64,000 bases of DNA from Nitrospiraceae bacterium (GTDB lineage Bacteria > Nitrospirota > Nitrospiria > Nitrospirales > Nitrospiraceae): positions 29,541 to 93,540 of the forward strand of contig CAKKRE010000022.1 in the NCBI GenBank assembly GCA_919902505.1. The letters run 5' to 3'. Of the stretch, positions 27,322 to 38,133 are shown piece by piece. The stretch's first letter is position 1; every line of letters starts with the position of its first letter. A program made the position numbers and the translations under genes. The notes below the pieces were generated by a model. That model searched no databases and was not told where the DNA came from. It worked only from the letters and a program-made list of their open reading frames with translations.

Positions 27322-29166
27322 GTGGGCCAAGGCCTGATTTCGGACGACGTCATCAACCAAATCAGAGACCGAGTGGACATCGCGGAGATCGTGGGTCAAC
27401 ACGTGGCATTGACCCGAGCCGGGCAGAATCTCAAGGGGCTCTGTCCGTTTCATCAAGAAAAGTCTCCCTCCTTTACGGTCAGCTCGTCGCGACAGATTTT
27501 TCACTGCTTCGGCTGCGGCGCCGGCGGCAATGTGTATACGTTTCTGATGAAATTGACCGGGGCCGGCTTTCCTGAGATTGTTCGTGATCTGGGTCGCAAG
27601 GTAGGGGTGGATGTTCCGGAGTCGGCCGGTGGATATTCCAGCGAGGCGCGCACGCAGCTGGGTCGGCTGGAGCGGCTCAATGCTGCGGCCGGTGCCTATT
27701 ATCAGCGCATGCTACTGGATCACACCGCCGGTGCTCCTGCCCGTGCTTATCTCGACGGGCGCGGCATTCAGCATAACACGATTGCGCAGTTTCAAATCGG
27801 CTATGCCCTGCCGGAGTGGGATGGATTGACCAAAGCGATGTTGAAAGAGGGATTCGCCCCTGCGGATCTGGTTGCGGCGGGCTTGTCCATTCCGCGAGAT
27901 CAGAGCGGACAACAGAAAACCGCCGTGTCAGGCCACTACGATCGATTCCGCGCCCGGGTTATGTTTCCGATCATGGATCTGCGCAAGCGGGTGGTGGCGT
28001 TCGGCGGACGTATTCTCGGAGAGGGGCTGCCCAAGTATTTGAACTCCCCCGAGACGCCGCTCTTTAAGAAGGGGCACACCTTGTTCGCCCTGGAAGCAGC
28101 TCGTGAGGCGGCGGGGCAGCAACACACACTGATCATTGTGGAGGGATATTTCGATGCCGTGGCGTTGCACCAGGCCGGCATCCGCCATGTGGCCGCCACA
28201 CTGGGCACAGCTCTGACCGCCGAACACATCACCGTGATCAGGCGCTTTGCCTCCAATGTCGTGCTGTTGTTCGATCCCGATCAGGCCGGGGTGCGGGCTG
28301 CACTGAGGACGTTGGATTTGTTCGTCAACAGTGGGTTGAGTGTCAAGGTTGTCTCGCTGCCGGAGGGGGATGATCCCGATACGTACGTGAGGAAATACGG
28401 CGCCGAAGGGTTTACGGCTTTACACGAAGCGGCCCCGAGTCTGCTGGATTTTGCCGTGGAGCACAGTCTGCGAACGGCTGAGTCCGGAACCGTGGAAGGC
28501 CGGATCCGCGCGGTGGATGCGGTGTTGCGGATTCTGCAGAAAAGCGCCCATCCCATCGAGCGAGAGGAACGGATTCGTTTAGTAGCGGAACGGTTGGGAC
28601 TCAGCCAGCAACGATTGATCGATCGCTATCCGACGCTGGCATCCGAGGAGACACGCCGGCCTTCTTCCCGGCCCACGGCCCCGCCCGCTGCGGCGGCGTC
28701 GAAACCGAAGGGCAATCCGGAGGAGCGTGATCTGGCACATTTCTTAGTGCAGGGAAGTCTGTCGGCCGAGGATCTTCGGAAGTTGTCGCCGGACGCCTTT
28801 TCCACGCCGGCCTATCGCCGACTGATTGAAGGCGCGATGCAGCATCTTGAGCAGGATGGACGGGTGTCCGTTCGGGGCCTGTTGGATGCTCTGATCAATG
28901 ACGAGGACTGTGGCTCGTTGGTGTCTGAGTTGTCGATGCTGGAGCAGCATTATGATGATGTCCCGGCACATATTGCCGGATGTTTGGACACGCTGGAGCG
29001 GAGAGGCCGTGAGCGGACCATGGGGGCCCTGATTCAGGAGTTGAAGGCCGCCGAACGGGAGCGGCGTGAAGCGGATGTGCACCGCCTGAACGGATTGATT
29101 AACGAGATGCGGATTCGGAAGGCCGGCGTGATGCCGGCTGCGCTGACGTCTGCGGTGAAGGAGTAG
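27322..29166 (+). CDS. dnaG: DNA primase
   Basis: This 614-residue primase has an N-terminal zinc finger (CPFH...CFGCG, residues 40-65), a catalytic core with the TOPRIM motifs [10 protein letters not shown] and LFDPDQAG, and a C-terminal helicase-binding region of about 150 residues beginning after a proline/alanine linker near residue 450. It makes RNA primers for Okazaki fragments. The GTG at 27322 fits the family N-terminus. rpoD follows after two bases, the classical macromolecular synthesis pairing without rpsU. Confidence 0.97.
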   Translation: MGQGLISDDVINQIRDRVDIAEIVGQHVALTRAGQNLKGLCPFHQEKSPSFTVSSSRQIFHCFGCGAGGNVYTFLMKLTGAGFPEIVRDLGRKVGVDVPESAGGYSSEARTQLGRLERLNAAAGAYYQRMLLDHTAGAPARAYLDGRGIQHNTIAQFQIGYALPEWDGLTKAMLKEGFAPADLVAAGLSIPRDQSGQQKTAVSGHYDRFRARVMFPIMDLRKRVVAFGGRILGEGLPKYLNSPETPLFKKGHTLFALEAAREAAGQQHTLIIVEGYFDAVALHQAGIRHVAATLGTALTAEHITVIRRFASNVVLLFDPDQAGVRAALRTLDLFVNSGLSVKVVSLPEGDDPDTYVRKYGAEGFTALHEAAPSLLDFAVEHSLRTAESGTVEGRIRAVDAVLRILQKSAHPIEREERIRLVAERLGLSQQRLIDRYPTLASEETRRPSSRPTAPPAAAASKPKGNPEERDLAHFLVQGSLSAEDLRKLSPDAFSTPAYRRLIEGAMQHLEQDGRVSVRGLLDALINDEDCGSLVSELSMLEQHYDDVPAHIAGCLDTLERRGRERTMGALIQELKAAERERREADVHRLNGLINEMRIRKAGVMPAALTSAVKE

Positions 29167-29168
29167 GT

Positions 29169-30974
29169 ATGCCGAAACAAGAATTACTCGGCGAGGTGAA
29201 GAAGCTCATCAATCTGGGCAAAGAGAAGGGCTTTCTCACCTACGACGATCTCAACAGCACGTTGCCGGCCGATGTCGTGTCATCGGACCAGTTCAGCACG
29301 ATCATGACGATGTTCGGGGAAATGGACATTGAGATTGTGGAGTCTGCTGAGACCGAACGCGCCCCGAAGGCCGCTGAAGGCGAAGAGGCCATCGAGGAAA
29401 GCGAAGAAGCCGAGGCGTCCGAGGAAAATGAAAAAGAAATCGATCTGACCCCTGGGGCCCTCAGCCGAACCGACGATCCCGTCAGGCTCTACCTGAAGGA
29501 GATGGGAAGCGTCGCGCTGCTGAGCCGCGAGGGCGAAATCGAGATTGCCAAGCGGATCGAAGAGGGCAAGAAAGATATCGCCACGGTCGTCTACGGCCTC
29601 CCGATGACTCTGGAGTTCGTCCTCAATCTGCGGGATCAGCTGAAGAACGGCAAGATCGATGTGCGAGAGATCGTGCCGGTGGTCGAGACGGAAGAAGACT
29701 TTGAAGAAGAAGCCGTCGAGAAGGACTACGAAGAGCTGCGGGTCAAAACGCTGGATTCTCTCAATGCGGTCCGTAAGGTCTCGGCCTCGCTGAAAGACTT
29801 GTACGACAAGGCCCGCCATGTGGGCGCCGATCCTGAGAAGCAGAAGAAACTGCGCAAACAGATCGATACGGTGCGCGGGCAAGTCGTCGACAAGATGGAG
29901 TCGGTCAATCTGCACGGCGTGTTGAAAGACCGGATGACGCAGCGGGTTCGGGACCTCAATCTGCTGTTTCGCCAAGCAGAGCGTGAAGTCACGAGCTGTC
30001 AACGTCGTTTGGGCGTCGGCGGTGAAGCCGGTGCGGAGCTCTTGCGGCGGTTGTGCCGGACACACAAGGATCTTCTGGCGGTCAAACGGCGGACCAGCCT
30101 CTCTGAAGAGGTGCTGCAGGACATCAAGAAGCACTATCAGGCAGCCAAGGGCCGGATTCGCCAGCTTGAGACGGAAGAGGCCCTGATTTCTGCCGAAGAA
30201 ATTAAGGACGCGGTCAAGCATCTCGATGTGGCCGAAGAAAAGGTGAAGCGAGGAAAGGCGGAGCTTGTCGAAGCCAACCTGCGGTTGGTCGTGAGTATCG
30301 CCAAGAAGTACACGAACCGGGGTCTGCAGTTTCTGGATCTGATCCAAGAGGGGAACATCGGCCTCATGAAGGCGGTCGACAAGTTCGAGTATAAGCGCGG
30401 GTATAAATTCAGCACCTACGCCACTTGGTGGATCCGGCAGGCGATCACTCGTGCCATTGCCGACCAAGCCCGGACCATCCGCATTCCAGTCCATATGATC
30501 GAAACGATCAACAAGCTGATCCGGACCTCACGCCATCTGGTGCAGAAGCTCGGTCGCGAACCGACCCCGGAAGAGATCGCCGAACGCATGGACTTGCCGC
30601 TCGACAAGGTTCGAAAAATCCTGAAAATTGCGCGCGAACCGATTTCCCTCGAAACCCCGATCGGCGAGGAAGAAGATAGTCACTTGGGGGACTTTATCGA
30701 GGACAAGAAGGCGGTCTCGCCGTTGGAAGCGGCCATTCGGTACGATTTGCAGCGCCAGATCAACGGCGCGCTGGAGACCCTCACCCCTCGCGAGGAAAAG
30801 GTCTTGCGTAAGCGGTTCGGGATCGGCGAGGCCACCGATCATACGCTTGAGGAAGTGGGGCAGGACTTCGAGGTGACACGCGAGCGCATTCGGCAGATCG
30901 AAGCGAAGGCCTTGCGCAAGCTCCGACATCCGAGTCGCAGCAAGAAGTTGCGCAGTTTTGTGGAGAGTCTCTAG
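29169..30974 (+). CDS. rpoD: Primary sigma factor RpoD (sigma-70)
   Basis: This 601-residue sigma factor contains region 1.1 (residues 1-70), an acidic linker ([19 protein letters not shown]), region 1.2, a long non-conserved region (about 150-330), region 2 ([47 protein letters not shown]), region 3 and region 4 with the helix-turn-helix [20 protein letters not shown]. It directs RNA polymerase to housekeeping promoters, and the near-consensus promoters seen in this window fit it. Confidence 0.97.
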   Translation: MPKQELLGEVKKLINLGKEKGFLTYDDLNSTLPADVVSSDQFSTIMTMFGEMDIEIVESAETERAPKAAEGEEAIEESEEAEASEENEKEIDLTPGALSRTDDPVRLYLKEMGSVALLSREGEIEIAKRIEEGKKDIATVVYGLPMTLEFVLNLRDQLKNGKIDVREIVPVVETEEDFEEEAVEKDYEELRVKTLDSLNAVRKVSASLKDLYDKARHVGADPEKQKKLRKQIDTVRGQVVDKMESVNLHGVLKDRMTQRVRDLNLLFRQAEREVTSCQRRLGVGGEAGAELLRRLCRTHKDLLAVKRRTSLSEEVLQDIKKHYQAAKGRIRQLETEEALISAEEIKDAVKHLDVAEEKVKRGKAELVEANLRLVVSIAKKYTNRGLQFLDLIQEGNIGLMKAVDKFEYKRGYKFSTYATWWIRQAITRAIADQARTIRIPVHMIETINKLIRTSRHLVQKLGREPTPEEIAERMDLPLDKVRKILKIAREPISLETPIGEEEDSHLGDFIEDKKAVSPLEAAIRYDLQRQINGALETLTPREEKVLRKRFGIGEATDHTLEEVGQDFEVTRERIRQIEAKALRKLRHPSRSKKLRSFVESL

Positions 30975-31018
30975 GCGCGCCGGGCAGGCGGTTTGACTCT
31001 GCCTGCCCGGGAGCCTAG
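30971..31018 (+). terminator. Extended hairpin after rpoD
   Basis: A 10-bp stem CCGGGCAGGC/GCCTGCCCGG (30980-30989 with 31001-31010) is extended by an outer CTAGGC/GCCTAG (30971-30976 with 31013-31018), starting at the rpoD stop. There is no T-run, so termination may need Rho. Confidence 0.5.
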
Positions 31019-31123
31019 AATCGCGCTCGCTCGAACCAGGTGCGGACGGCGTGCGTTGTTGATGACCGACGGTACTGGTCATCCCTGATGCGAGCTGTGC
31101 CGGATCTTCGGCTCGCGAGGCTG

Positions 31124-31200
31124 GGCCCATAGCTCAGGTGGTTAGAGCGGCTGACTCATAATCAGCTGGTCCTAGGTTCAAGTCCTAGTGGGCCCACCAG
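31124..31200 (+). tRNA. tRNA with CAT anticodon, probably tRNA-Ile2 (lysidine-modified)
   Basis: This 77-nt cloverleaf has acceptor GGGCCCA/TGGGCCC, anticodon loop CTCATAA (anticodon CAT), T-loop TTCAAGT and encoded CCA. The body resembles bacterial isoleucine tRNAs more than elongator or initiator Met, and the C4-G69 and C5-G68 acceptor pairs used by TilS are present. I therefore favour the AUA-decoding Ile2 species, but elongator Met cannot be fully excluded. Confidence 0.85.
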
Positions 31201-31276
31201 CTTGAGCGCCTCACGATGAATTCGGTGCGAACGGTGTCCGATCGACATCGGTATCGCATAACCCCCAAGGAGCCCG

Positions 31277-32053
31277 TTGAACCTACAGCTTTCCCCCCTC
31301 ATTGAATTGCAAAAACTCGATCTTCGGATCGCCGATCTGAAGGAACAACGGCGAAAAATCCCCGAGCGGCTTGAAGAAAATGAGGCGCCCCTTCGGGAGG
31401 CGAGACGGTTGTTCCAGGAGGCGTCCGCTTCTGTCGACGTGCTGGTGAAGGATCGCCGTGGCCACGAGAAGGATCTCGAGGCGCATGAGGATCGTATCGC
31501 CAAAATGAAAGACCGCGCCGCCCAATTAAAAACGAACCAGGAATACCAGGCGCATCTCTTCGAAGTGGAACTTGCCAATAAGAAGAGGGGCGAGATTGAA
31601 GAGGAAATTCTGCTGGCGATGGAGCAGGTCGAGCAGACGCAGCGAACCATCGTCGATGTGCAGGCACGGCTGAAGGAGTCCGAAGTCCTTTTCACGAAAG
31701 AGAAGGCAAAGCTGGACGAGAAGGACCGGGTGCTTGCCACCGAGCTGGCCGAATTAGAGGTCAAGCAAAAGCACCTGTCGGGACAAGTTGAGAAATCACT
31801 CCTGGCTCGATACAACAAGCTGAAAACCACGAGGAAAGAGCAGGCGCTGGCACTCATCAAGGACGGCATTTGCGTAGGGTGTCGTCTCCAATTACCGCCG
31901 CAGTTAGTTTCCCAGGTTAAGCGTGGAGACGATGTCCATACCTGCCCCTATTGCTACCGGATGTTGTATTGGGAAGGGGACCAGGCCGCTGAGGTGAAGG
32001 GGGCCGTGGATCACGATCAGGTTAAGAATCTGGAAGTCGGTGAATCCTTCTAG
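31277..32053 (+). CDS. Coiled-coil protein with C4 zinc ribbon (zf-RING_7/DUF164 type)
   Basis: This 258-residue protein has a long charged coiled coil (about residues 5-190) and a C-terminal zinc ribbon with GICVGCRLQLPPQ and HTCPYCYRMLYW. It matches the DUF164/zf-RING_7 family. Members are structural or nucleic-acid-associated, with no firm role. The start is a TTG at 31277 with a good AAGGAG ribosome site; no ATG lies near the N-terminus. Confidence 0.9.
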   Translation: MNLQLSPLIELQKLDLRIADLKEQRRKIPERLEENEAPLREARRLFQEASASVDVLVKDRRGHEKDLEAHEDRIAKMKDRAAQLKTNQEYQAHLFEVELANKKRGEIEEEILLAMEQVEQTQRTIVDVQARLKESEVLFTKEKAKLDEKDRVLATELAELEVKQKHLSGQVEKSLLARYNKLKTTRKEQALALIKDGICVGCRLQLPPQLVSQVKRGDDVHTCPYCYRMLYWEGDQAAEVKGAVDHDQVKNLEVGESF

Positions 32054-32709
32054 GCTTCTCCCAGGACCTGCCTCGTTGTCTTGAAGTGCAGCTTGGCGAC
32101 GGTCCCTAGCCGGTCACGCCCGTATTTCTTGACCACCATTCGCCCGGCCAGTTCCACGGCAGCCGACGCGCCCTTGGGCAGTGTGGTGCTCAGTTCTTGA
32201 GAGAGTCGATCGAGGCGCTGAAGAAACTCCGCCCGAGCCAGGATTGAGGCCGCTGCTACAGCCAGGTCGGACTCCGCCTTCGTCCGCTGAACCAACCGGA
32301 TCTGTTTTCCCTTTTCTTGCAGTGCATTCACGATCAATCGCTCGTCCCCGAACTGGTCTGCGATCGCGAGGTCGCACTCGACTTGCTGAAGCAGATTTTC
32401 CAGCGCGCGGGCGTGTCCCCAGGCCAAGAGTCGATTCAAATTCTTAATCTTGGCATACAGCTCGTTGTATCGCTGCGGCCCGATGGCTACGAGGCTATGC
32501 GGGCAGAGCAGGCGGATGTCTGGCGCCATCTCAAGAATCCGTCCATCGGAGATTTTCTTGCTGTCCCGGACCTGCATCAGGGCTAGGTCCTGCTCCAAGG
32601 CCGGTGTGACGAACACAGCGGCGATCACTAACGGACCGAAATAGTCCCCCTTGCCGGACTCGTCGATTCCGATGCGATTGAGCGATGAGAGGCTGGTGGC
32701 GGCAGGCAC
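32050..32709 (-). CDS. rnhC: Ribonuclease HIII-like protein without the N-terminal domain
   Basis: This 219-residue protein has the RNase HIII form of the active site, DESGKGDYFGPL near residue 15, with further acidic residues in VRDSKKIS and IADQFGDE. It should cut RNA in RNA-DNA hybrids. Typical RNase HIII has about 300 residues with an N-terminal TBP-like substrate-binding domain, which is missing here, so the length is closer to HII. Start is a GTG at 32709 with a GGGAG site. It overlaps the end of the zinc-ribbon gene by four bases, tail to tail. Confidence 0.85.
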   Translation of the reverse strand: MPAATSLSSLNRIGIDESGKGDYFGPLVIAAVFVTPALEQDLALMQVRDSKKISDGRILEMAPDIRLLCPHSLVAIGPQRYNELYAKIKNLNRLLAWGHARALENLLQQVECDLAIADQFGDERLIVNALQEKGKQIRLVQRTKAESDLAVAAASILARAEFLQRLDRLSQELSTTLPKGASAAVELAGRMVVKKYGRDRLGTVAKLHFKTTRQVLGEA

Positions 32710-32793
32710 TCGGTGAAACTCCCAGGTAGCAACTGGCCGGGCGGCGCGGTAATCTAGCAGAGCTCACCGGACTGGTCAATTTGCGGAGGCGTG

Positions 32794-33684
32794 ATGGAGG
32801 CTCAACGGGAGATGGGCAGGATGCGGACGTCCATGATGCGATCAAACATGCTGTGTCTGGCAGGCGCTGTGCTCGCGATGCTGCCGACCACAGGCTGCCA
32901 AACCAACCCCTACACCGGACGCTGGCAGTTGATGATGATGCCGATGTCTCAGGAAACGCAGATGGGCGCCCAGGCTTATGCCGAAGTGAAGAATGATCCG
33001 AAGATGAAACCGTCGACGGATCCGCGGGAGATCGACCCGGTCAAGCGGGTCGCCGCGCGGGTGATCGAGGCCGCCAAGCGATCCAAATACAGCGAGATGG
33101 CGAATCAATTCGAGTGGGAAGTGACCGTCATCAAGGATGACAAGACAATGAACGCGTTTGCGTTGCCGGGCGGAAAGATCGCCGTCTACACCGGTATTTT
33201 CCCGGTGGCCAGGACCGAGGCCGGACTGGCGGCCGTGATGGGCCATGAGGTCGTGCATGCGTTGGCACGGCACGGCGGGGAACGGATGAGTCAGAATACC
33301 TTGGCGCAGACGACACTGCAGGCGATCGGCATCGCGCTCGGCGTGAGTGGCGCCAATCCGGTGGTTTCGCAAGGAGCGATGGCAGCATTGGGTGTCGGTG
33401 CACAAGTCGGGGTGTTGCTCCCGTTCAGCCGCAAGCATGAGTCGGAGGCCGACTATGTCGGCGTGTTGCTCGCAGCGGATGCCGGGTACGATCCACGGGA
33501 ATCGATTCAGCTGTGGACGCGAATGGGCGAACTGTCCGGCGGTAAATCGGCGTCGGAATTCATGTCGACCCACCCCAGCCACGAGACGAGAATCGAACAG
33601 CTGGAGGAATGGATGGCGGAGGCCATGCCGATCTATCAGTCGAAGCCACCGGCGCCCAACCACGAGCTTCCAGCGTTGCGTTAG
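32794..33684 (+). CDS. M48 family metalloprotease, lipoprotein
   Basis: This 296-residue periplasmic protease has a signal segment ending in a lipobox (LPTTGC), the zinc motif HEVVH at residues 151-155 and the third ligand in ESEADYVG. It resembles BepA/LoiP-type M48 proteases that act in outer-membrane protein quality control. The ATG at 32794 has a GGAGG site; an ATG at 32821 is an alternative. The C-terminal THPSHETRI motif is typical of this group. Confidence 0.92.
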   Translation: MEAQREMGRMRTSMMRSNMLCLAGAVLAMLPTTGCQTNPYTGRWQLMMMPMSQETQMGAQAYAEVKNDPKMKPSTDPREIDPVKRVAARVIEAAKRSKYSEMANQFEWEVTVIKDDKTMNAFALPGGKIAVYTGIFPVARTEAGLAAVMGHEVVHALARHGGERMSQNTLAQTTLQAIGIALGVSGANPVVSQGAMAALGVGAQVGVLLPFSRKHESEADYVGVLLAADAGYDPRESIQLWTRMGELSGGKSASEFMSTHPSHETRIEQLEEWMAEAMPIYQSKPPAPNHELPALR

Positions 33685-33737
33685 TGCCGGAGGGCTCGCC
33701 GCTTGAATCCCTATTGGGCGGCTCGTATACTTTCGTT

Positions 33738-34172
33738 GCGCGCTGGGGGGACACGGGTGCTCGCTCGTTGAGCGTGCTCGACGGGAGGAAAGTCCGGACT
33801 CCAAGGGCAAGGACGCTGGATAACGTCCAGGCGGAGCGATCCGACACCAGCACCACAGAGAACAAACCGCCGATGGCCGGTGCGGGAGACTTCGGTCGAT
33901 TGCGCCGGCTCAGGTAAGGGTGAAACGGTGGGGTAAGAGCCCACCGCGGTGATGGCGACATCAACGGCACGGTAAGCGTCGTCCGGAGCAAGACCAAATA
34001 GGGGAACGCCTGTGGGCTCGCGAGAGCTCGGCAGAAAGGCCGGCCCGGCCGAGGTTCCCGGGTAGGTTGCTTGAGGCTCGAGGTAACTTGAGTCCCAGAG
34101 AAATGATCACCCCCGTGTGAGCGCAAGCGTCACGCGGGACAGAATCCGGCTTATAGGGTTTCTCCAACGCGC
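33738..34172 (+). ncRNA. rnpB: RNase P RNA (bacterial type A)
   Basis: The conserved cores GAGGAAAGTCCGGACTCC (around 33784-33801) and AGAATCCGGCTTATAG (around 34141-34156) are present, along with the internal AGGGTGAAACGG segment. The ends GCGCGCTGGGGG and CTCCAACGCGC pair as helix P1, setting the boundaries. A TTTTTT run follows directly (34173 onward) as terminator. The RNA processes the 5' ends of tRNAs. Confidence 0.97.
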
Positions 34173-34412
34173 TTTTTTAATCGCTTCACGCAGCTCTCCG
34201 CCGGTCACCTTGCCGGAGAACGTTTCCCGATCATTGATCAACAGCACCGGTACGCGGTCGCTGTATTGCTTGCGGAGGCGCTCGTCACTGTCGATATCGA
34301 CTGTGATGAGCTCAAAGGGAAGGTCTTGCTGCACTTGCCTGGCCACCCGAGTGACCACCCGACAGAGATGGCATTCATGGCGGGACATAATCGTGACGCG
34401 TAGAGGATTCAT
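34107..34412 (-). CDS. Glutaredoxin-like protein (CxxC)
   Basis: This 101-residue thioredoxin-fold protein has the active site CHLC near residue 14 and the cis-proline segment RVPVLLIND, typical of the DUF836/glutaredoxin group. The ATG at 34412 gives a compact domain; the longer open frame has no ribosome site. Its last 22 codons run antisense over the 3' end of rnpB, which is unusual. Confidence 0.85.
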   Translation of the reverse strand: MNPLRVTIMSRHECHLCRVVTRVARQVQQDLPFELITVDIDSDERLRKQYSDRVPVLLINDRETFSGKVTGGELREAIKKARWRNPISRILSRVTLALTRG

Positions 34413-34505
34413 AGGCAACAGGATCAATGGGTCGTGAGACTCCCTATACCACGTGGCATGAGCCGACACCAGTCTGCTCAGCGAAGGGTTCGTACTTCGA
34501 CTCTC

Positions 34506-34535
34506 TTGACCTCGCTTGAGAGCTGGTGATACGAT
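34506..34535 (+). promoter_or_regulatory. Putative promoter of the ilv operon
   Basis: TTGACC at 34506-34511 and TACGAT at 34530-34535 are separated by 18 bp. The leader (about 120 nt) contains an AGATTG-tat-CAATCT inverted repeat (34565-34579) and a CCTTCG/CGAAGG hairpin (34632-34637 with 34648-34653) that touches the ribosome site. Confidence 0.55.
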
Positions 34536-34663
34536 CCGCCATCTTACCCGTTGATTTTCCAGAAAGATTGTATCAATCTGTGTTGCGTGTGTGACGCAGA
34601 CAGTCGGGTGTTCTCAGTTACGGCATCGCGTCCTTCGTCACGATGTGCGAAGGGGAGGGTGAT

Positions 34664-36442
34664 ATGAAGCTTACAGGGTCGGAAATCCTGATCGAATGCT
34701 TAAAAGCCGAAGGCGTGAAAACGATTTTCGCCTTGCCGGGCGGTGTGGTGTTGAAGATTTTCGACATGCTGCACCAGCAAAAAGATATCGAAGTCGTCTT
34801 GACCCGGCACGAGCAGGGCGCGGGGCATATGGCCGAAGGCTATGCCAAGGCTACCGGCAAGGCCGGTGTGTGTTTGGTAACGTCCGGGCCTGGTATGACC
34901 AACGTGATTACGGCTCTGGCCGATGCCTACATGGATTCCGTGCCGTTGGTGTGTATCAGCGGGCAGGTCTCGACGAGTTTGATCGGCAACGACGCCTTTC
35001 AGGAAGCCGACAACATCGGCCTCAGCCGGCCTTGCACAAAATACAATTTCCTCGTGAAGGACGTGAACGACCTGGCGACCACCATCAAGGAAGCGTTCTA
35101 TATCGCCACGACCGGCCGTCCAGGACCGGTCTTGGTGGATATTCCTAAAGACGTGTCCATGGCCAAGACAGAGTTCACCTATCCCAACTCGGTTTCAATC
35201 CGCGGCTACAATCCGACCTACGAGGGGAATAAGTGGCAGATTAAGCAGGCTGCCGAAGCCATCATGAAGGCGAAGAAGCCTATTCTGTATGTCGGCGGGG
35301 GCGTCGTCTTCTCCCAGGCCTCTAAAGAATTGCTCGAATTGGCGGAGATGACTCAGAGCCCCGTGGATATGACATTGATGGGCCTCGGGGCGTTCCCGGG
35401 CGAACATCCGCAGTCCATGGGCATGATGGGCATGCACGGCACCTACTGCGCCAACATGGCGGTCCATTATTCCGATCTGGTCATCGCGGTGGGGGCCCGT
35501 TTCGACGATCGCGTGACAGGGAAGGTGTCCGAGTTCTGCCCGTTCGCCAAAGTCATCCACATCGATATCGATCCGACTTCTATCAGGAAGAATATCCATG
35601 TCGATATTCCCATCGTGGGCGATTGCAAGGCCGTCTTGCGGGAGCTGAATCAAATTCTCCGTGCCACCGTGAATGGGAACCAAAGGGATCTGCGTAAGCC
35701 CTGGTGGGATCAAATCCGTGAATGGCAGCAGGCGCATCCGTTGGCCTACCAGCAGGAGCCCGATGGGGCGATTAAACCGCAACATGTCGTCAAGCGGTTG
35801 TATGAACTGACGAAGGATCGTGATCCGATCGTGTCGACCGATGTGGGCCAGCACCAGATGTGGACGGCGCAGTACTTCAAGCTGGCCCGACCGAATCGCT
35901 GGTTGACCTCGGGCGGTTTGGGCACCATGGGGTTCGGGTTTCCGGCTGCCATGGGGGCGCAGGCCGCGTTTAGAGATCGATTGGTGCTCTGTGTGGCCGG
36001 CGACGGCAGCATACAAATGAATATGCAGGAAATGGCCGCCGCGGTGGTGTCGAAGCTGCCGGTGAAGGTGATTATTCTGAATAATCGTTTCCACGGCATG
36101 GTTCGGCAGTGGCAGGATCTGTTTTACGAAGGACGGTATGCGTCGAGCTACCTCGACACCACGCCGGATTTCGTGAAGCTGGCCGAAGCCTATGGGGCGG
36201 TCGGCTTGCGCGCAAGCAAGGTCGGGGATCTGGATGCCGTGTTGAAGGAGGCTATCGCGACCGACAAGCCCGTCGTCGTCGATGTGCCGACCTATCCCTA
36301 TGAGAATTGTTATCCGATGATTCCGGCGGGCGGGTGCAATCACGAGATGATTCTCGAAGATCCGCCTGAACTGAAGCGAAGAATGGCCGGCGCGCCTAGC
36401 ACCGGGTCCGATGAAGATAAGGACACGATCTTAACCGCCTAA
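34664..36442 (+). CDS. ilvB: Acetolactate synthase, large subunit
   Basis: This 592-residue TPP enzyme makes acetolactate or acetohydroxybutyrate for valine, leucine and isoleucine synthesis. The catalytic Glu region is TRHEQGAGHMAEGYA, the central FAD-linked domain is intact, and the TPP motif GDGSIQMNMQEMAA lies near residue 448. The ATG at 34664 has a GGGGAGGG site; the longer start at 34643 has none. It is followed by ilvN after 41 bp. Confidence 0.97.
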   Translation: MKLTGSEILIECLKAEGVKTIFALPGGVVLKIFDMLHQQKDIEVVLTRHEQGAGHMAEGYAKATGKAGVCLVTSGPGMTNVITALADAYMDSVPLVCISGQVSTSLIGNDAFQEADNIGLSRPCTKYNFLVKDVNDLATTIKEAFYIATTGRPGPVLVDIPKDVSMAKTEFTYPNSVSIRGYNPTYEGNKWQIKQAAEAIMKAKKPILYVGGGVVFSQASKELLELAEMTQSPVDMTLMGLGAFPGEHPQSMGMMGMHGTYCANMAVHYSDLVIAVGARFDDRVTGKVSEFCPFAKVIHIDIDPTSIRKNIHVDIPIVGDCKAVLRELNQILRATVNGNQRDLRKPWWDQIREWQQAHPLAYQQEPDGAIKPQHVVKRLYELTKDRDPIVSTDVGQHQMWTAQYFKLARPNRWLTSGGLGTMGFGFPAAMGAQAAFRDRLVLCVAGDGSIQMNMQEMAAAVVSKLPVKVIILNNRFHGMVRQWQDLFYEGRYASSYLDTTPDFVKLAEAYGAVGLRASKVGDLDAVLKEAIATDKPVVVDVPTYPYENCYPMIPAGGCNHEMILEDPPELKRRMAGAPSTGSDEDKDTILTA

Positions 36443-36483
36443 ATCACGCTGTCAGCCGACAGCTATCAGGATAGAGTTTTCCG

Positions 36484-37002
36484 ATGGAACATATCATTTC
36501 GGTCACGGTAGAAAATAAGTTCGGCGTGTTATCCCGTGTGGCCGGGTTGTTCAGCGGCCGCGGCTTCAATATCGAAAGTTTGTCGGTCGCCCCCACGCTG
36601 GATCCCTCGATGTCGCAGATGACCATCGTCACGTCGGGGGACGAACGGATCGTGGAACAAATCGTCAAGCAGCTGAATAAGCTGATCGATGTCATCAAGG
36701 TCGTGGATCTCAATGAGAGTGAATTCGTTTCGCGGGAGACGGCGCTCATCAAGGTTCATACCAAGGCAGAAGACCGAGCCGAGGCGCTCCGGATCGCGGA
36801 TATTTTCCGGGCCAACGTGATTGACTCGACGCCCTCGACCTACACCATCGAGGTGACGGGTGATCCCAAGAAGCTTGAGGCCATCATTAATCTGCTCCAG
36901 CCGCTCGGCATCAAGGAACTGATTCGAACGGGGCGAGTGGCGATTGCGCGTGAAGCGATCCGGCCGGCCCTCAGCCAACCCCAAAAGATCGCCCGGGAAT
37001 AA
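36484..37002 (+). CDS. ilvN: Acetolactate synthase, small (regulatory) subunit
   Basis: This 172-residue protein has an N-terminal ACT domain (HIISVTVENKFGVLSRVAGLFSGRG) and a C-terminal ALS-ss domain (about 80-160). It confers valine feedback inhibition and full activity on IlvB. The length fits the long IlvN/IlvH class. It is followed by ilvC after 67 bp. Confidence 0.97.
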   Translation: MEHIISVTVENKFGVLSRVAGLFSGRGFNIESLSVAPTLDPSMSQMTIVTSGDERIVEQIVKQLNKLIDVIKVVDLNESEFVSRETALIKVHTKAEDRAEALRIADIFRANVIDSTPSTYTIEVTGDPKKLEAIINLLQPLGIKELIRTGRVAIAREAIRPALSQPQKIARE

Positions 37003-37066
37003 TTCGCTCATCCCCTGTGTGCGACTGTCGTTTCCACCCATGTGTCCTATGAACCTTCAGGAGTGA

Positions 37067-38083
<1,017 letters not shown>

Positions 38084-38133
38084 CCCTGCGACCGGGCTCT
38101 TCGTGATAGCATGATAAGAAGGCCTGGAGGTCT

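Noticed and set aside
29280..30494. 404-residue minus-strand frame
   Set aside because: Fully antisense to rpoD, whose sigma regions are clear.
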